64,000 nt of DNA from Catalinimonas alkaloidigena (GTDB taxonomy: Bacteria; Bacteroidota; Bacteroidia; Cytophagales; Cyclobacteriaceae). A program made the translations under genes and the position numbers. Under the pieces are notes generated by a model. That model searched no databases. It saw only the letters and a program-made list of their open reading frames with translations, and was not told the DNA's origin. The stretch is taken from positions 5,461,001 through 5,525,000 of the forward strand of contig NZ_JAQFIL010000001.1 in assembly GCF_029504655.1 (NCBI RefSeq), read 5' to 3'. This document shows, one piece after another, positions 8,436-17,422 of the stretch; within the stretch, counting starts at the first letter, position 1; the number at the start of each line of letters is the position of its first letter.

Positions 8436-9824
8436 CTACTTTATTTTTCTATCTATGTGCTTCAGCAAATGATTTTTTAAAGTGTCCTGCACTAGTCTAT
8501 ATACTGACTTCCCGGCCATGTTGATCATTTCTCCGGGATCATTCTGAAGGTCAATCAGCATTTCTTCTCCATTGTCATACAGGGCATACTTATAGTGTTC
8601 ATCTCTGGCCATATAGCCAAGCTCATTTTCCATATAGAGATACTTCCTGCCCGGGTAGGCTTCAGCATCCCCTTGCAGCAGAGGGGCAAAGGAAATACCC
8701 GGCAGCTCTGTGGGAACCTCGATTCCCGCCAACTCACAAAGCGTAGGATACAAGTCCAGTCCGTTAGAGATCAGATGTTCTTTGTCTACTTCTCCTCCCT
8801 GACGCATACCTTCATACCATACGATCAATGGCACATTAGAAGACTCCTCATAAAAAACTGTTTTATGCTCCAGCCGATGCGATCCATTCATTTCACCGTG
8901 GTCAGAAGTAAATATGACGATTGTGTTCTCCCCGACATCTGACTTTTTTAAAGCGTCCAGCACCTGACCAATTTGTTGATCAACTCTTTCTGTCAGGCGG
9001 TGATAAGCCCAGCGATGCATGCGCCACTCTTTTTCTGACCAGTTTTTACGGGCATCTATTGTAAAAGAATGCAGCGCTTTCAATTGCATAATGGCTTCCG
9101 GTTCATCATGCGTAGGCTCAAAATTAGCAGGCAAAGGAGGGCAGTAGCGAGAGAAGAAAACTTCTTCTGGTATAGAATCAGGTATGGTCATCGCCTCTGC
9201 CAAGGGTGAAGGCACCTGGGCTGGCGGTCGGTTTTGCGGAGGAAAGTCCCGGATGGCGGCATAACAAATGTCATGAGGGTTAATAAGATTTACTGCCGCA
9301 AAAAAAGGAGTAGCTGATTTCCTGTTTAACAAAAAGGCCGCAGTTTCTTCCGCCAGTTCATCACGCTCATCAAGGGAGATATGATGACCAAAGCCATAGC
9401 CACTAGCATCTTTCCCTCCCGCGGGTAAATGAGACTTTCCCCCATAGAAAGTTTCATAGCCTGCTTTTTTGAAGGTAAAGCCGACAGCCTCAGGAATAAT
9501 CTCCTTTAGCATTTCCTGATCTAGCACACTGGCATTGTGCCTCATATCAATGGCGCTTGGGTACCTCCCGGTAAACATGCTGAACCTTGAAGGCGAGCAG
9601 ACGGGATTGGTCACATAGGCTTTGGTAAACCTCATACCTTTTTCTGCCAGCCGGTCAATATTAGGCGTTTCCAGCCATCTGTTACCTGCGGAGCTCATCA
9701 TATCAGCATGCTGCTGGTCTGTAATAATGAGTAAGATGTTGGGCTGTTCTGCCTGAGCAGAAAGCTGTGTGGGTATCCACCACCACATCAAAACCACTAT
9801 GCCTGTAATAATAACTTTGTTCAT
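8436..9824 (-). CDS. Sulfatase (S1/arylsulfatase family), exported
   Basis: A 462-residue sulfatase with a signal peptide (residues ~1-25). It removes sulfate esters from a glycan in the periplasm. The formylglycine motif is CSPSR with Cys76 as the residue to be modified by the maturase. The N-terminal metal-binding motif is NILLIITDQQHAD, and a second metal site is TSDHGEMNGSHRLEHK. The length is normal for family S1. It is 41 bp downstream of another sulfatase and probably in the same operon. The substrate cannot be read from the sequence, but the GH106 and GH88/105-like neighbours point to sulfated rhamnose or uronic acid units (inference). Confidence 0.92.
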   Translation of the reverse strand: MNKVIITGIVVLMWWWIPTQLSAQAEQPNILLIITDQQHADMMSSAGNRWLETPNIDRLAEKGMRFTKAYVTNPVCSPSRFSMFTGRYPSAIDMRHNASVLDQEMLKEIIPEAVGFTFKKAGYETFYGGKSHLPAGGKDASGYGFGHHISLDERDELAEETAAFLLNRKSATPFFAAVNLINPHDICYAAIRDFPPQNRPPAQVPSPLAEAMTIPDSIPEEVFFSRYCPPLPANFEPTHDEPEAIMQLKALHSFTIDARKNWSEKEWRMHRWAYHRLTERVDQQIGQVLDALKKSDVGENTIVIFTSDHGEMNGSHRLEHKTVFYEESSNVPLIVWYEGMRQGGEVDKEHLISNGLDLYPTLCELAGIEVPTELPGISFAPLLQGDAEAYPGRKYLYMENELGYMARDEHYKYALYDNGEEMLIDLQNDPGEMINMAGKSVYRLVQDTLKNHLLKHIDRKIK

Positions 9825-9865
9825 ACTTAGCTTTACAATAAAATTTACATGCTTCAGTGAGAAGT

Positions 9866-11380
9866 TTATCTGATTAGTTTGTTAAAATCAATCGCTTCGC
9901 CTTCCCAGTACCAGCTGCCCTCTTTGTTTTCCAGCACACGATGCTTACTTCCCGGGGCCAGCGGAGCATCCTTTTCTGGCAGCCAGTTGATTAGTTCTTT
10001 TTTGATATCTGCGTATTCAGTATGATCAGCCAGATTAGACCACTCTTCTTTATCCTGCCTATGGTCATATAGCTCTTCAGACCCATCAGCATAACGTATA
10101 TAACGCCAATGTTCGGTGCGCACCGTATGGTTCCCGGGGTTATGCGTGGTTATGGCCGGGCGTTCCCGTACTGCATCAGCATTCTTAAGCTGAGGCATCA
10201 GGGACAGCCCTTCAACCTCATCTTTTTCAGGCAGGCCAGCCAGTGCTACCAAAGTCGGATACATATCCAGCAGTTCAGCGGGTTGTGATGACCTAGCGCC
10301 GGCAGTGACGCCTGGGCCTGCGAAGATAAGCGGTACACGGGTAGAACGTTCCCACAAGGTATTTTTTCCGGTAATGCCTTTTTCTCCCAGATGATATCCA
10401 TGATCCGACCAGAACACAACGATGGTATTGTCATCCAGCCCCTGGGCTTCCAGGGCATCCAGCACTCTACCTACCTGCGCATCCATAAAGCTTATGGTCG
10501 CTAAATAGGCTCGTACTTTAGCACGCCACTGATGACTTTCTATCACCCAGGAGAGCCTGGGCTCCGGCAGGTACCAATGCAGATACCAGGCAAAATCTGG
10601 TATATCGTTGCGATCACCTTCCGGAGCAAGAGGTAAGAATACCTCCTCCTCAGGATATAGGTCAAACCATTGCTGTGTGGCATATAGGGGCACATGAGGT
10701 TTGTTGAAGCCCACAGCCATAAAAAATGGTTTTTCATCATCACCTTCTCCAAGTTCCTCCAGTTTATCTACCGCCCAGGAGGCTACTTTATAATCATCCA
10801 TCAGAGAGTCTTCATGTTCAGGAAAAACTCCCCAATCTATCAACGGATGCTCTACCATATCCAAAGGTGTTTTTACGATCTTCTCCTCAGGAAATGGTTT
10901 ATGCCCACCATCCGGCCCCCACTCCTGGAATTCAACTTCTCGCTCTTCCGGGCTGATCCCTCCATGAAAGACTTTGCCTGCCGACATGCTTCGGTAACCG
11001 TGGGCTGCAAAATACTGCGGCAAGGTGACGACATCCTGGGTTCGCTCCACCTGACGATGTCGTGGGGCAAGTCCGTAAATCCCTGTGGTAGAAGGGCGCA
11101 GCCCCGTCATGATGCTGACCCGGGAAGGGTTGCAGAGTGGAGCCTGCGTATGGGCATTGGTAAAGAGCGTTCCCCTTTTGGCAAGCCGGTCAATATTTGG
11201 GGTCAGCACCTGTGGATGCCCATTGAGCGCCCCCACCCAATCGTTGAGGTCGTCACTGGCGATGAACAGCACATTGGGTCGTCTGGCTTGCTGCTGGGCC
11301 TGTAAAAATGCCGTTGGCAAGCTGCAGAAGAGCAAGAATAAGATCGTACGATTGATATTCAGTTTATTTTTCACGTTCAA
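9866..11380 (-). CDS. Sulfatase (iduronate-2-sulfatase-like, S1 family), exported
   Basis: A 504-residue sulfatase with a signal peptide ending near LQAQQ (residue ~30). The motifs are NVLFIASDDLNDWVG for metal binding, CNPSR with Cys83 for formylglycine, and WSDHGYHLGEKG for the second metal/substrate site. The DDLNDW start and the GYHLGEKG motif resemble the iduronate-2-sulfatase-like subfamily. It begins only 5 bp after the chimeric sigma/SusD ORF and ends 41 bp before the next sulfatase, so the three form one transcription unit. This order matches a SusD followed by sulfatases. The exact glycan target is not determined. Confidence 0.92.
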   Translation of the reverse strand: MNVKNKLNINRTILFLLFCSLPTAFLQAQQQARRPNVLFIASDDLNDWVGALNGHPQVLTPNIDRLAKRGTLFTNAHTQAPLCNPSRVSIMTGLRPSTTGIYGLAPRHRQVERTQDVVTLPQYFAAHGYRSMSAGKVFHGGISPEEREVEFQEWGPDGGHKPFPEEKIVKTPLDMVEHPLIDWGVFPEHEDSLMDDYKVASWAVDKLEELGEGDDEKPFFMAVGFNKPHVPLYATQQWFDLYPEEEVFLPLAPEGDRNDIPDFAWYLHWYLPEPRLSWVIESHQWRAKVRAYLATISFMDAQVGRVLDALEAQGLDDNTIVVFWSDHGYHLGEKGITGKNTLWERSTRVPLIFAGPGVTAGARSSQPAELLDMYPTLVALAGLPEKDEVEGLSLMPQLKNADAVRERPAITTHNPGNHTVRTEHWRYIRYADGSEELYDHRQDKEEWSNLADHTEYADIKKELINWLPEKDAPLAPGSKHRVLENKEGSWYWEGEAIDFNKLIR

Positions 11381-11385
11381 TATTA

Positions 11386-12213
11386 CTAATATTCAGAATT
11401 TTGTTTCAGCTTTGGATCAGTCTGGATGGCACTGGCCGGAATAGGGTATAAGACTTTGATGTCCCTGAATGCAGCATCACCAACATGTACCTCCGACCTG
11501 TTCTGTCTTTCGTTTTCACCATGCGCTTCCATGACTTCCAGAACTTTATCTGTTCTTACCAGTACGTCCCAGCGGTCAGCTTCTCCATAGAACTCCACCC
11601 TTCGCTGATGAATAATATCTTCCAGAGTTACAACGGAAGCTGCCGGTAAGCCGGCCCGAGCGCGTACCTGATTTACTAACATGAGAGGATCTCCACCACC
11701 AACTCTCAGATAACATTCAGCAAGCATAAGCAGTACATGCGGATAGCGGAAGAGCGGGAAATTGGCACCGGTCTGGAATTGTATGGCATGCTCCTGAGAG
11801 AGATTAATTTCAAAATTGTAACCATCCATCAGCTGTTCGCTTAGCGGCAACATTTTTTTCCTGCTCAGCTTGCGCAACAATCTGTTACGAAGTGCCTTGA
11901 ACAGGTAAAACTTTATAGAATTGGTGTATTTAAGTTTTTCTCTCTTGACTCTTAGCGCTATAAACAGTTCCTGAATACAGTCTTCTACCATATTAGTGTC
12001 GACTGTAAACTGATGGCCGTATGCGTATAGGAGCTGAAAATAGCTGCGGTAGATAGCTATAAATACTTCTTCACTTCCTTCCTTAAATCGCTGCCAAAGG
12101 TCAGTATCCTGGGTAGCTTGAGCATTGCTTTCATGATGGGTTTTACCTAGAAACGCTTCAACATCCTTCTCGCTAACAGCTACATTTTGACTATCTTTTT
12201 TATCCAGATTCAT
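11386..12213 (-). CDS. Chimeric ORF: ECF sigma factor N-terminus fused to SusD C-terminus (deletion remnant)
   Basis: A 275-residue open frame made of two unrelated pieces. Residues ~38-143 are an ECF sigma factor: DLWQRFKEGSEEVFIAIY, the region 2 motif VEDCIQELFIAL, then FYLFKALRNRLLRKLSRKK. Region 4, which reads the -35 element, is missing. From about residue 147 (GANFPLFRYPHVLLMLAECY) to the end it is the C-terminal part of a SusD/RagB nutrient-binding lipoprotein, including QVRARAGLP, RRVEFYGEADRWDVL and the terminal YPIPASAI...QNSEY. The join is near 11770-11790. A normal locus has FecR, SusC and the SusD N-terminus between these parts, as at 48359-55075, so several kilobases appear deleted. 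Neither half should work. Confidence 0.85.
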   Translation of the reverse strand: MNLDKKDSQNVAVSEKDVEAFLGKTHHESNAQATQDTDLWQRFKEGSEEVFIAIYRSYFQLLYAYGHQFTVDTNMVEDCIQELFIALRVKREKLKYTNSIKFYLFKALRNRLLRKLSRKKMLPLSEQLMDGYNFEINLSQEHAIQFQTGANFPLFRYPHVLLMLAECYLRVGGGDPLMLVNQVRARAGLPAASVVTLEDIIHQRRVEFYGEADRWDVLVRTDKVLEVMEAHGENERQNRSEVHVGDAAFRDIKVLYPIPASAIQTDPKLKQNSEY

Positions 12214-12322
12214 ATCCCAATTTTTAGTACATTTCCCGAATATAGGAATCCTAAGAGGGAATATATTACCTCGCGGGGGAATTAAAACATATTGAGGATG
12301 AAATGACTAGGTATTACTTTTT

Positions 12323-13051
12323 TCACTTTTCAGCATGTATAAACCAGGGCAACAATGTTTGAACGATAACTTCATGTCCCTTCTCATTAGGGTGATTGAC
12401 GTGTGACATATAGGTTTCAAGCGTTTCTCCATTCTCCAGCAGCTTCTGAAACTGCGTAAAGGGATCAGCCAGCCCGATATGATATTGCTCTGCCAGTTCC
12501 CTGATCTGCTCCGCATGTTGAGCCAATGGGTTACCTATTTCCAGAATATCCACCCTTTGGTCAGGCGAAGGTGTGAGTAAGATGACTTTGACCTCCTGCT
12601 GCATCGCAGACTGTATCATCTTTTCCCAGGCTTCACGGGCTTTCTCCAGGCCCACACTGCGGTCGTTCAGGGCATAGTCTATCATCAACACATCCGGATT
12701 GTGTGTGAGTACTTCTCCTTCAAAGCGCATTTGCCCTTGTACGGAATTCTCACCGCCTATGGCCGTTACAATCACATTGATCACCGCATAGGGATATTGT
12801 GCTTTGAGTTGCTTCAATACCCTATTTGGATAGGATTCCAGGGTATGTACTTCATGATCGTGCCAGTAGCCAGCAGGAACAGAGTGGCCGTGAAAGACCA
12901 GATTGATTGTACGGTTATCCGGCCATACTTTATTTAACTCTTTTTTGACATCAGACAGATAGGTTGCAGTATCCGCAACAGCGGCAGACTGCGCCTCTGC
13001 AACGAAGTTTAGGGTGAACAATAGTGCTATCGAAAGTATTACTTTTTCCAT
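12323..13051 (-). CDS. SGNH/GDSL-type hydrolase (probable carbohydrate esterase), exported
   Basis: A 242-residue protein with a signal peptide (ends near AEAQS, residue ~22). SGNH blocks are visible: block I as FHGHSVPAG with nucleophile Ser57 (GHS instead of GDS), block II as AIGGENS, block III as DYALND with Asn129, and block V as SHVNHPNEKGH with catalytic His220. Such enzymes often remove acetyl or other acyl esters from polysaccharides. The gene starts inside the end of the broken sulfatase gene (13-bp overlap), so translation is probably coupled. The ester substrate is not known. Confidence 0.85.
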   Translation of the reverse strand: MEKVILSIALLFTLNFVAEAQSAAVADTATYLSDVKKELNKVWPDNRTINLVFHGHSVPAGYWHDHEVHTLESYPNRVLKQLKAQYPYAVINVIVTAIGGENSVQGQMRFEGEVLTHNPDVLMIDYALNDRSVGLEKAREAWEKMIQSAMQQEVKVILLTPSPDQRVDILEIGNPLAQHAEQIRELAEQYHIGLADPFTQFQKLLENGETLETYMSHVNHPNEKGHEVIVQTLLPWFIHAEK

Positions 13052-14460
13052 GTATAAAAATCGTCATTGGTTTGATCAATCCAGTTGTCCAATTCTTTTT
13101 TAAACTCAGCTTTCAGTTCCTGATAGTTGGGTTCATAAGCCAGGTTTTGTGTTTCTCCCGGATCTTTCCAGAGGTCAAACAACTGCTCATTTCTCTCTCC
13201 CTGATTGTAAAGATTATACTTATACCTTCTGTTGCGGATCATTCTTCCGTGGCGGGTAGAGTCTTCTTTATCATCCGCCAGTTGTACCACCAGGTATTCA
13301 CGGAGTCTGTCGTGGGCATTGTCCAGTATCGGCTTGATGCTTTTTCCTGTAAAAGCAGGTGGATTTTCAATCGCTGCGTAATCGCATATAGTAGGTGCCA
13401 GGTCAACGCCCGAAACCAGCTGCTCTCTGTCTATGACGCCTTGCGGGATGTGACCTTTCCAGCTGATAAGAAAAGGTACGGTAGCCGCTTCTTCGTACAA
13501 GCTCAGCTTGGCCGCCCAGCGATGTGCCGCTGCCCCATCCCCATGATCGCTGGTGAGTAAAATGATCGTGTTTTCGTCAAATCCATTCACTTCCAAAGCC
13601 TTTGTCACCCTGCCAATTTCAACATCCACCATTTCCATAAAGCGGTAATAGTGGTAGAGATAAGCCTGCCAGTCCTCTTCACTGTAATTTCTGGTCAATA
13701 ACAGCTCATCGCCATAATGGTCCATCAAACGCTTTTCCTGCAGAAACTGTGGTTCGTTTGCCGCAATTTCAAAATTGGGCGGCAGAGGTGGCAGGGTATC
13801 TAGCTGATCCGCTTTGGCATACTCATCCGGCCTTCTGGGCACATGGCAGATGTCGTGAGGATTATGGAACTGTACCGTAAGCAGGAAGGGATTCTCCTCC
13901 TCATAGGTGTTTAAATAATTTACCGCAGCATCTGCTATGGGCGCATCGGTATCCTCTCCCAAAGCCCAGGATTCGTCTAACGAACGAAAGGGCAGGACTT
14001 TAAAGCCGGGAATAGAGTCTGCATCCTGCTGTTACGGATAGGATTCCGGCAGATGCCATTTCCCTGCCCAGGCAGTATTATATCCGGCTTTCTGAAAAAT
14101 CTGACCCACGGTAGGATATTCAGGGTTGATATCGGTTGAATTCCAGACTACACCTGTCTCATGCGGCATACGCCCTGTGATGATACTGCTTCGGGCCGGG
14201 CCACATACGGGTGAGGTGCAGTAAGATTGTGTGAAATACACGCCACCAGCTGCCAACGCATCCATCGCCGGAGTATTCAGATTAGGGTTTCCCAGGTAGC
14301 TAAGCCCATCATTGATATGCTGATCGGTAAGAATGATCAGGATATTGGGCCGCTGCGCTTCCTCCTCAGTTTTGGCCTTAGTCTGGCAGCCTGCAGTCTG
14401 CAGTATCATCAATGATACGAAAAGCAGATTCTGCAGAGTACTATTCTTCATCATAAGCAA
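13039..14460 (-). pseudogene. Sulfatase lipoprotein interrupted by an in-frame stop codon
   Basis: Together the two open parts encode one S1 sulfatase of ~473 residues. The first part (14460 to 14035) has a lipoprotein signal (QTAGC, Cys25), the metal motif NILIILTDQH and the formylglycine motif CGPAR with Cys86. It ends in KWHLPESYP and then TAA at 14032-14034. The reading frame continues unchanged (QQDADSIPGF...) into the 307-residue remainder, which carries TSDHGDGAAAHRWAAK and ends at 13039. A single base change such as CAA to TAA explains it. Without readthrough the product has the active-site cysteine but lacks most of the fold. It overlaps the GH106 gene by 20 bp and the SGNH gene by 13 bp. 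A sequencing error is the main alternative. Confidence 0.85.
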
Positions 14461-17410
14461 TGGTGGTTGTAAAATTAAGTTGTACCGGCCCTAACAAACC
14501 GGATTCCAGCAAAGGAGCCTCCTCCCAGGGTATGCCTCTGTAAGCAGTGGAGATATTCGTTTTGGTATAATTTTCTCCGGTTTCGGTATCGCCAACAATG
14601 CGGTTAGACCAGGTGTTGGCTACCTCTATGGTAAGCTGATTTTCACCTTCACGGAGCAGATCAGTGACCTCAAAGGTATGGGGTTCAGACCAACTGATGC
14701 CTAATGACTGGCCATTCAACCATAGCTCTCCTACTTCGGATATTTTGCCCAAACCCAGCGTGATTCTGTCAAAGTCTTCGGCATCTTCGGGATTAAACTG
14801 AAAGCTTTTTTCGTAAGTAGCTGTTCCGGAGAAATAGCGGATACCTTCATCCTCGGCTTCCGTCCAGGATATGAGTGATGGAAACTCTGCCGAAGCAGGA
14901 GCACCCCAGTTTTGAGGAAAAGTAATTTGCCAGGCACCTTCAATAGGCTTTGTTTTCAACTGGCTCTTGACGCTTCTCGTATTGCCTCCTTGTACTAAGG
15001 TAAACTCACCTTCTTCTAAAAAGCTGATACCTTCATCTAGGTAAGCCAAACGAGGCGGATGTGGGCCAGCGCCAGTAATCTGTTCGTAATGAGATGATGA
15101 GCTTTGCGGCTTAAACACCAGCAGATAAGCACCATAAGGCGGCAGCGACAGTGGAACTTGTATACCCTGCTCTGTCTGTTGATAGACGCCTACCGGAATT
15201 ACTTCACCAGTGACCGGATCCCATATCTCCGCTGTTTTATCCTGCTGGCGGAAAGTACATGTTCTGGACACCCACTGATCAGTAGTATTGCTAATCAGGT
15301 AAAAATCAAGTCCTTCACTTTGGTAGTGGGTGTAATCCAGTTGCCCTGAACTTTGGTCAGCATAGCTGAAGTCGGCAGGAATACTAAGTTTTTCCAGCAT
15401 TTGACCGGGAGAAACATCAGAAAAAACACCTCCACTTTTAAGCTGTTCTGTCGTAAGATCCGCAGAAAAGGACTGCCAGAGGCTATCTGCCAGAGATGCT
15501 ACTTTTTGCGAAGCCTCCGGTTGATTGCTCAGCCCAACGGACTTTTCGGGTTCCGGACCAACAATAATAGTTCCTTCCTCAGCCAGTTGCTCCAGTTTTT
15601 CCATCACCTCCGGATTGACTTTGCTATCTTCTCCCAGCGCCAGCATTCTGAAGCTTGCCCCATTGGATAAGGTCAGCTCTCCGTCTTCTACGGAAAGCTC
15701 ATTGAGCAGAATTTCGGTATTGACCACTTCATACTCATGACCCGCTCCCGCGGAAAATCGCTGGTTCTTGGGTACTACAAAATTAGGTACCTGATCACCA
15801 TAATAATACAGCACATCCGCCACAAAATCTGTTTCCTGCAGGATGTAGGAGATACGCGACAGATAATCGTTAAAGGGTTTGATTTTAGGCCACCACACCC
15901 TTTTGTCATTGTAGTGTGTACCCGCATGATATACGATGCCCGGATAGCCCATGCCCTCGGGATTATGCGAAAAGCCATGTACCACCACCCGGTTCATGCC
16001 CTCAGAAAATGCTTTGTTAGCCAAAGGCTTCAGGTCAAAAGGCCCTTCCTGCCAGTGCTGAAAACTGGTAAAAGACTCTTCCTCTACAATACCTCTCTGG
16101 TAAATGTGAGAAGCCGCAGCCACTTCTTTCACCAGCCAGAGTACATCCACGCTGTCTTCTGTATAAAAGTGGTGATTGACCCAGAACTCTCCGCGTGGCA
16201 CATCCAGCGCACCCAGGGCTTTTAAAGCATCTACCGGAACATTGTGCAAAGGCGCTCCCGGCCCTCCCGACTCGGAAGTAATCTGTAAACCGTACTGATT
16301 GCAGATTTCTCTGGCTTTGCCGTAGTGATTTTGCGTGATGAGGTGCGACAAGGTCTTGTTAAAATCCTGCTGAAACTTCTGAGCGGTTGCTTCTGCTAAA
16401 AACTGTTCATCAAACAGGGCCGGAATGAATTTATCAATGGAGTAGCCATGGATCGCTTCAAAAGTAGCCGGTAAGGAGGAAGTCCAGACCGAGCCGGTCG
16501 CTTCATAGCTGGCGAGGTAGAAATTTTTTAAAGCCGTATTTTCAAAATCACCCAGGAGCGCTTGCAGTTTGTTGATGAAGTGCATGAAATGCGCACGGGT
16601 GGCTGCCGAATCATAATGATCTATGATAGGCGCCATGGAGTTGGGACTGGGCAGCTTGAGTTGCTCACCCGAGTTAGAACATACATAACGGTAGACCTCC
16701 CACTCCCCTGCTGGCGCCTCCCATTCCAGTTTTCCTCTCGCTGCATCAAAGTTGGCGCTCAGGCTAATGATTTCTGTAGTATCTGAAAAGCCGGTTTTAT
16801 TGGCAGGAACGGCCAGCACCGCCACTTCTTCATAATAGAGCGGTTTACCGTCCTCACCAAACTCAATCAAACGCTGCTTGCCGCGATCGTCTGTCTTTGA
16901 AATTTCGGGGAAGGGCAAACTAATTTCCTGCGTAGAAGGCCCTTCTACTGAAGTTTTGGTAAAGTAAAGCGATTTGGCAGCATGTTCCGGCTTGATCCAT
17001 GTACCCCCTGCATTCCAGCTGCTGGCCAGGTTGAGGCCGACTGCCAGGTCTAGTTTGGTAGCTTCTTCAATGGCCAGGCGGATGGTGTTCAATGACTCCT
17101 CTCCCATAAAAGCTGGTCCTGCCGGAACCATATTGCCCGGATTGCTGTATCGGGCAGTACCGATCTCAAAAATATCTACGCCACCAATGCCCGCCTCTTT
17201 GACAGCACGAAGCTCTTCTTTCAGGCGCACGGTATCTACATAGCCATTGAGCCACCACCAGTACACTTTTGGTTTCGCTCTGTTGGGCGGGTTCTGAAAA
17301 CCTTCTTTCAGGCTTTCGTAAGTGCTGCTTCCCTCTTCTACAGCATCACTATCACAGGCGTAGAGCAGTAGTAAAAAACAGGTGCTAAAAAAAAATGAGA
17401 TGGATTTCAC
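14441..17410 (-). CDS. GH106-like alpha-L-rhamnosidase, lipoprotein
   Basis: A 989-residue protein with a lipoprotein signal (LLLYAC, Cys19), so probably anchored in a membrane facing the periplasm or outside. The opening FQNPPNRAKPKVYWWWLNG and the barrel segment GIGGVDIFEIGTARY followed by LAVGLNLASSWNAGGTWI are characteristic of GH106, which cleaves alpha-L-rhamnosyl linkages. The C-terminal ~150 residues form a jelly-roll, galactose-binding-like domain (ELWLNGQSLGISW...EVANTWSNRIVGD). The length is usual for the family. It is 12 bp downstream of the GH88/105-like gene and overlaps the broken sulfatase gene, so all are co-transcribed. Rhamnose next to sulfatases suggests a sulfated rhamnan or ulvan-like substrate (inference). 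Confidence 0.85.
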   Translation of the reverse strand: MKSISFFFSTCFLLLLYACDSDAVEEGSSTYESLKEGFQNPPNRAKPKVYWWWLNGYVDTVRLKEELRAVKEAGIGGVDIFEIGTARYSNPGNMVPAGPAFMGEESLNTIRLAIEEATKLDLAVGLNLASSWNAGGTWIKPEHAAKSLYFTKTSVEGPSTQEISLPFPEISKTDDRGKQRLIEFGEDGKPLYYEEVAVLAVPANKTGFSDTTEIISLSANFDAARGKLEWEAPAGEWEVYRYVCSNSGEQLKLPSPNSMAPIIDHYDSAATRAHFMHFINKLQALLGDFENTALKNFYLASYEATGSVWTSSLPATFEAIHGYSIDKFIPALFDEQFLAEATAQKFQQDFNKTLSHLITQNHYGKAREICNQYGLQITSESGGPGAPLHNVPVDALKALGALDVPRGEFWVNHHFYTEDSVDVLWLVKEVAAASHIYQRGIVEEESFTSFQHWQEGPFDLKPLANKAFSEGMNRVVVHGFSHNPEGMGYPGIVYHAGTHYNDKRVWWPKIKPFNDYLSRISYILQETDFVADVLYYYGDQVPNFVVPKNQRFSAGAGHEYEVVNTEILLNELSVEDGELTLSNGASFRMLALGEDSKVNPEVMEKLEQLAEEGTIIVGPEPEKSVGLSNQPEASQKVASLADSLWQSFSADLTTEQLKSGGVFSDVSPGQMLEKLSIPADFSYADQSSGQLDYTHYQSEGLDFYLISNTTDQWVSRTCTFRQQDKTAEIWDPVTGEVIPVGVYQQTEQGIQVPLSLPPYGAYLLVFKPQSSSSHYEQITGAGPHPPRLAYLDEGISFLEEGEFTLVQGGNTRSVKSQLKTKPIEGAWQITFPQNWGAPASAEFPSLISWTEAEDEGIRYFSGTATYEKSFQFNPEDAEDFDRITLGLGKISEVGELWLNGQSLGISWSEPHTFEVTDLLREGENQLTIEVANTWSNRIVGDTETGENYTKTNISTAYRGIPWEEAPLLESGLLGPVQLNFTTTIAYDEE

Positions 17411-17422
17411 GATAAACAGGTT

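Noticed and set aside
10694..11305. A 203-codon open frame on the plus strand inside the second sulfatase gene
   Set aside because: It is fully antisense to a gene with clear sulfatase motifs, has no family resemblance and an unnatural composition.
14032..14034. Recoded stop (selenocysteine or pyrrolysine) in the third sulfatase
   Set aside because: The codon is TAA, which is not used for these amino acids, and the position is not at the active site.
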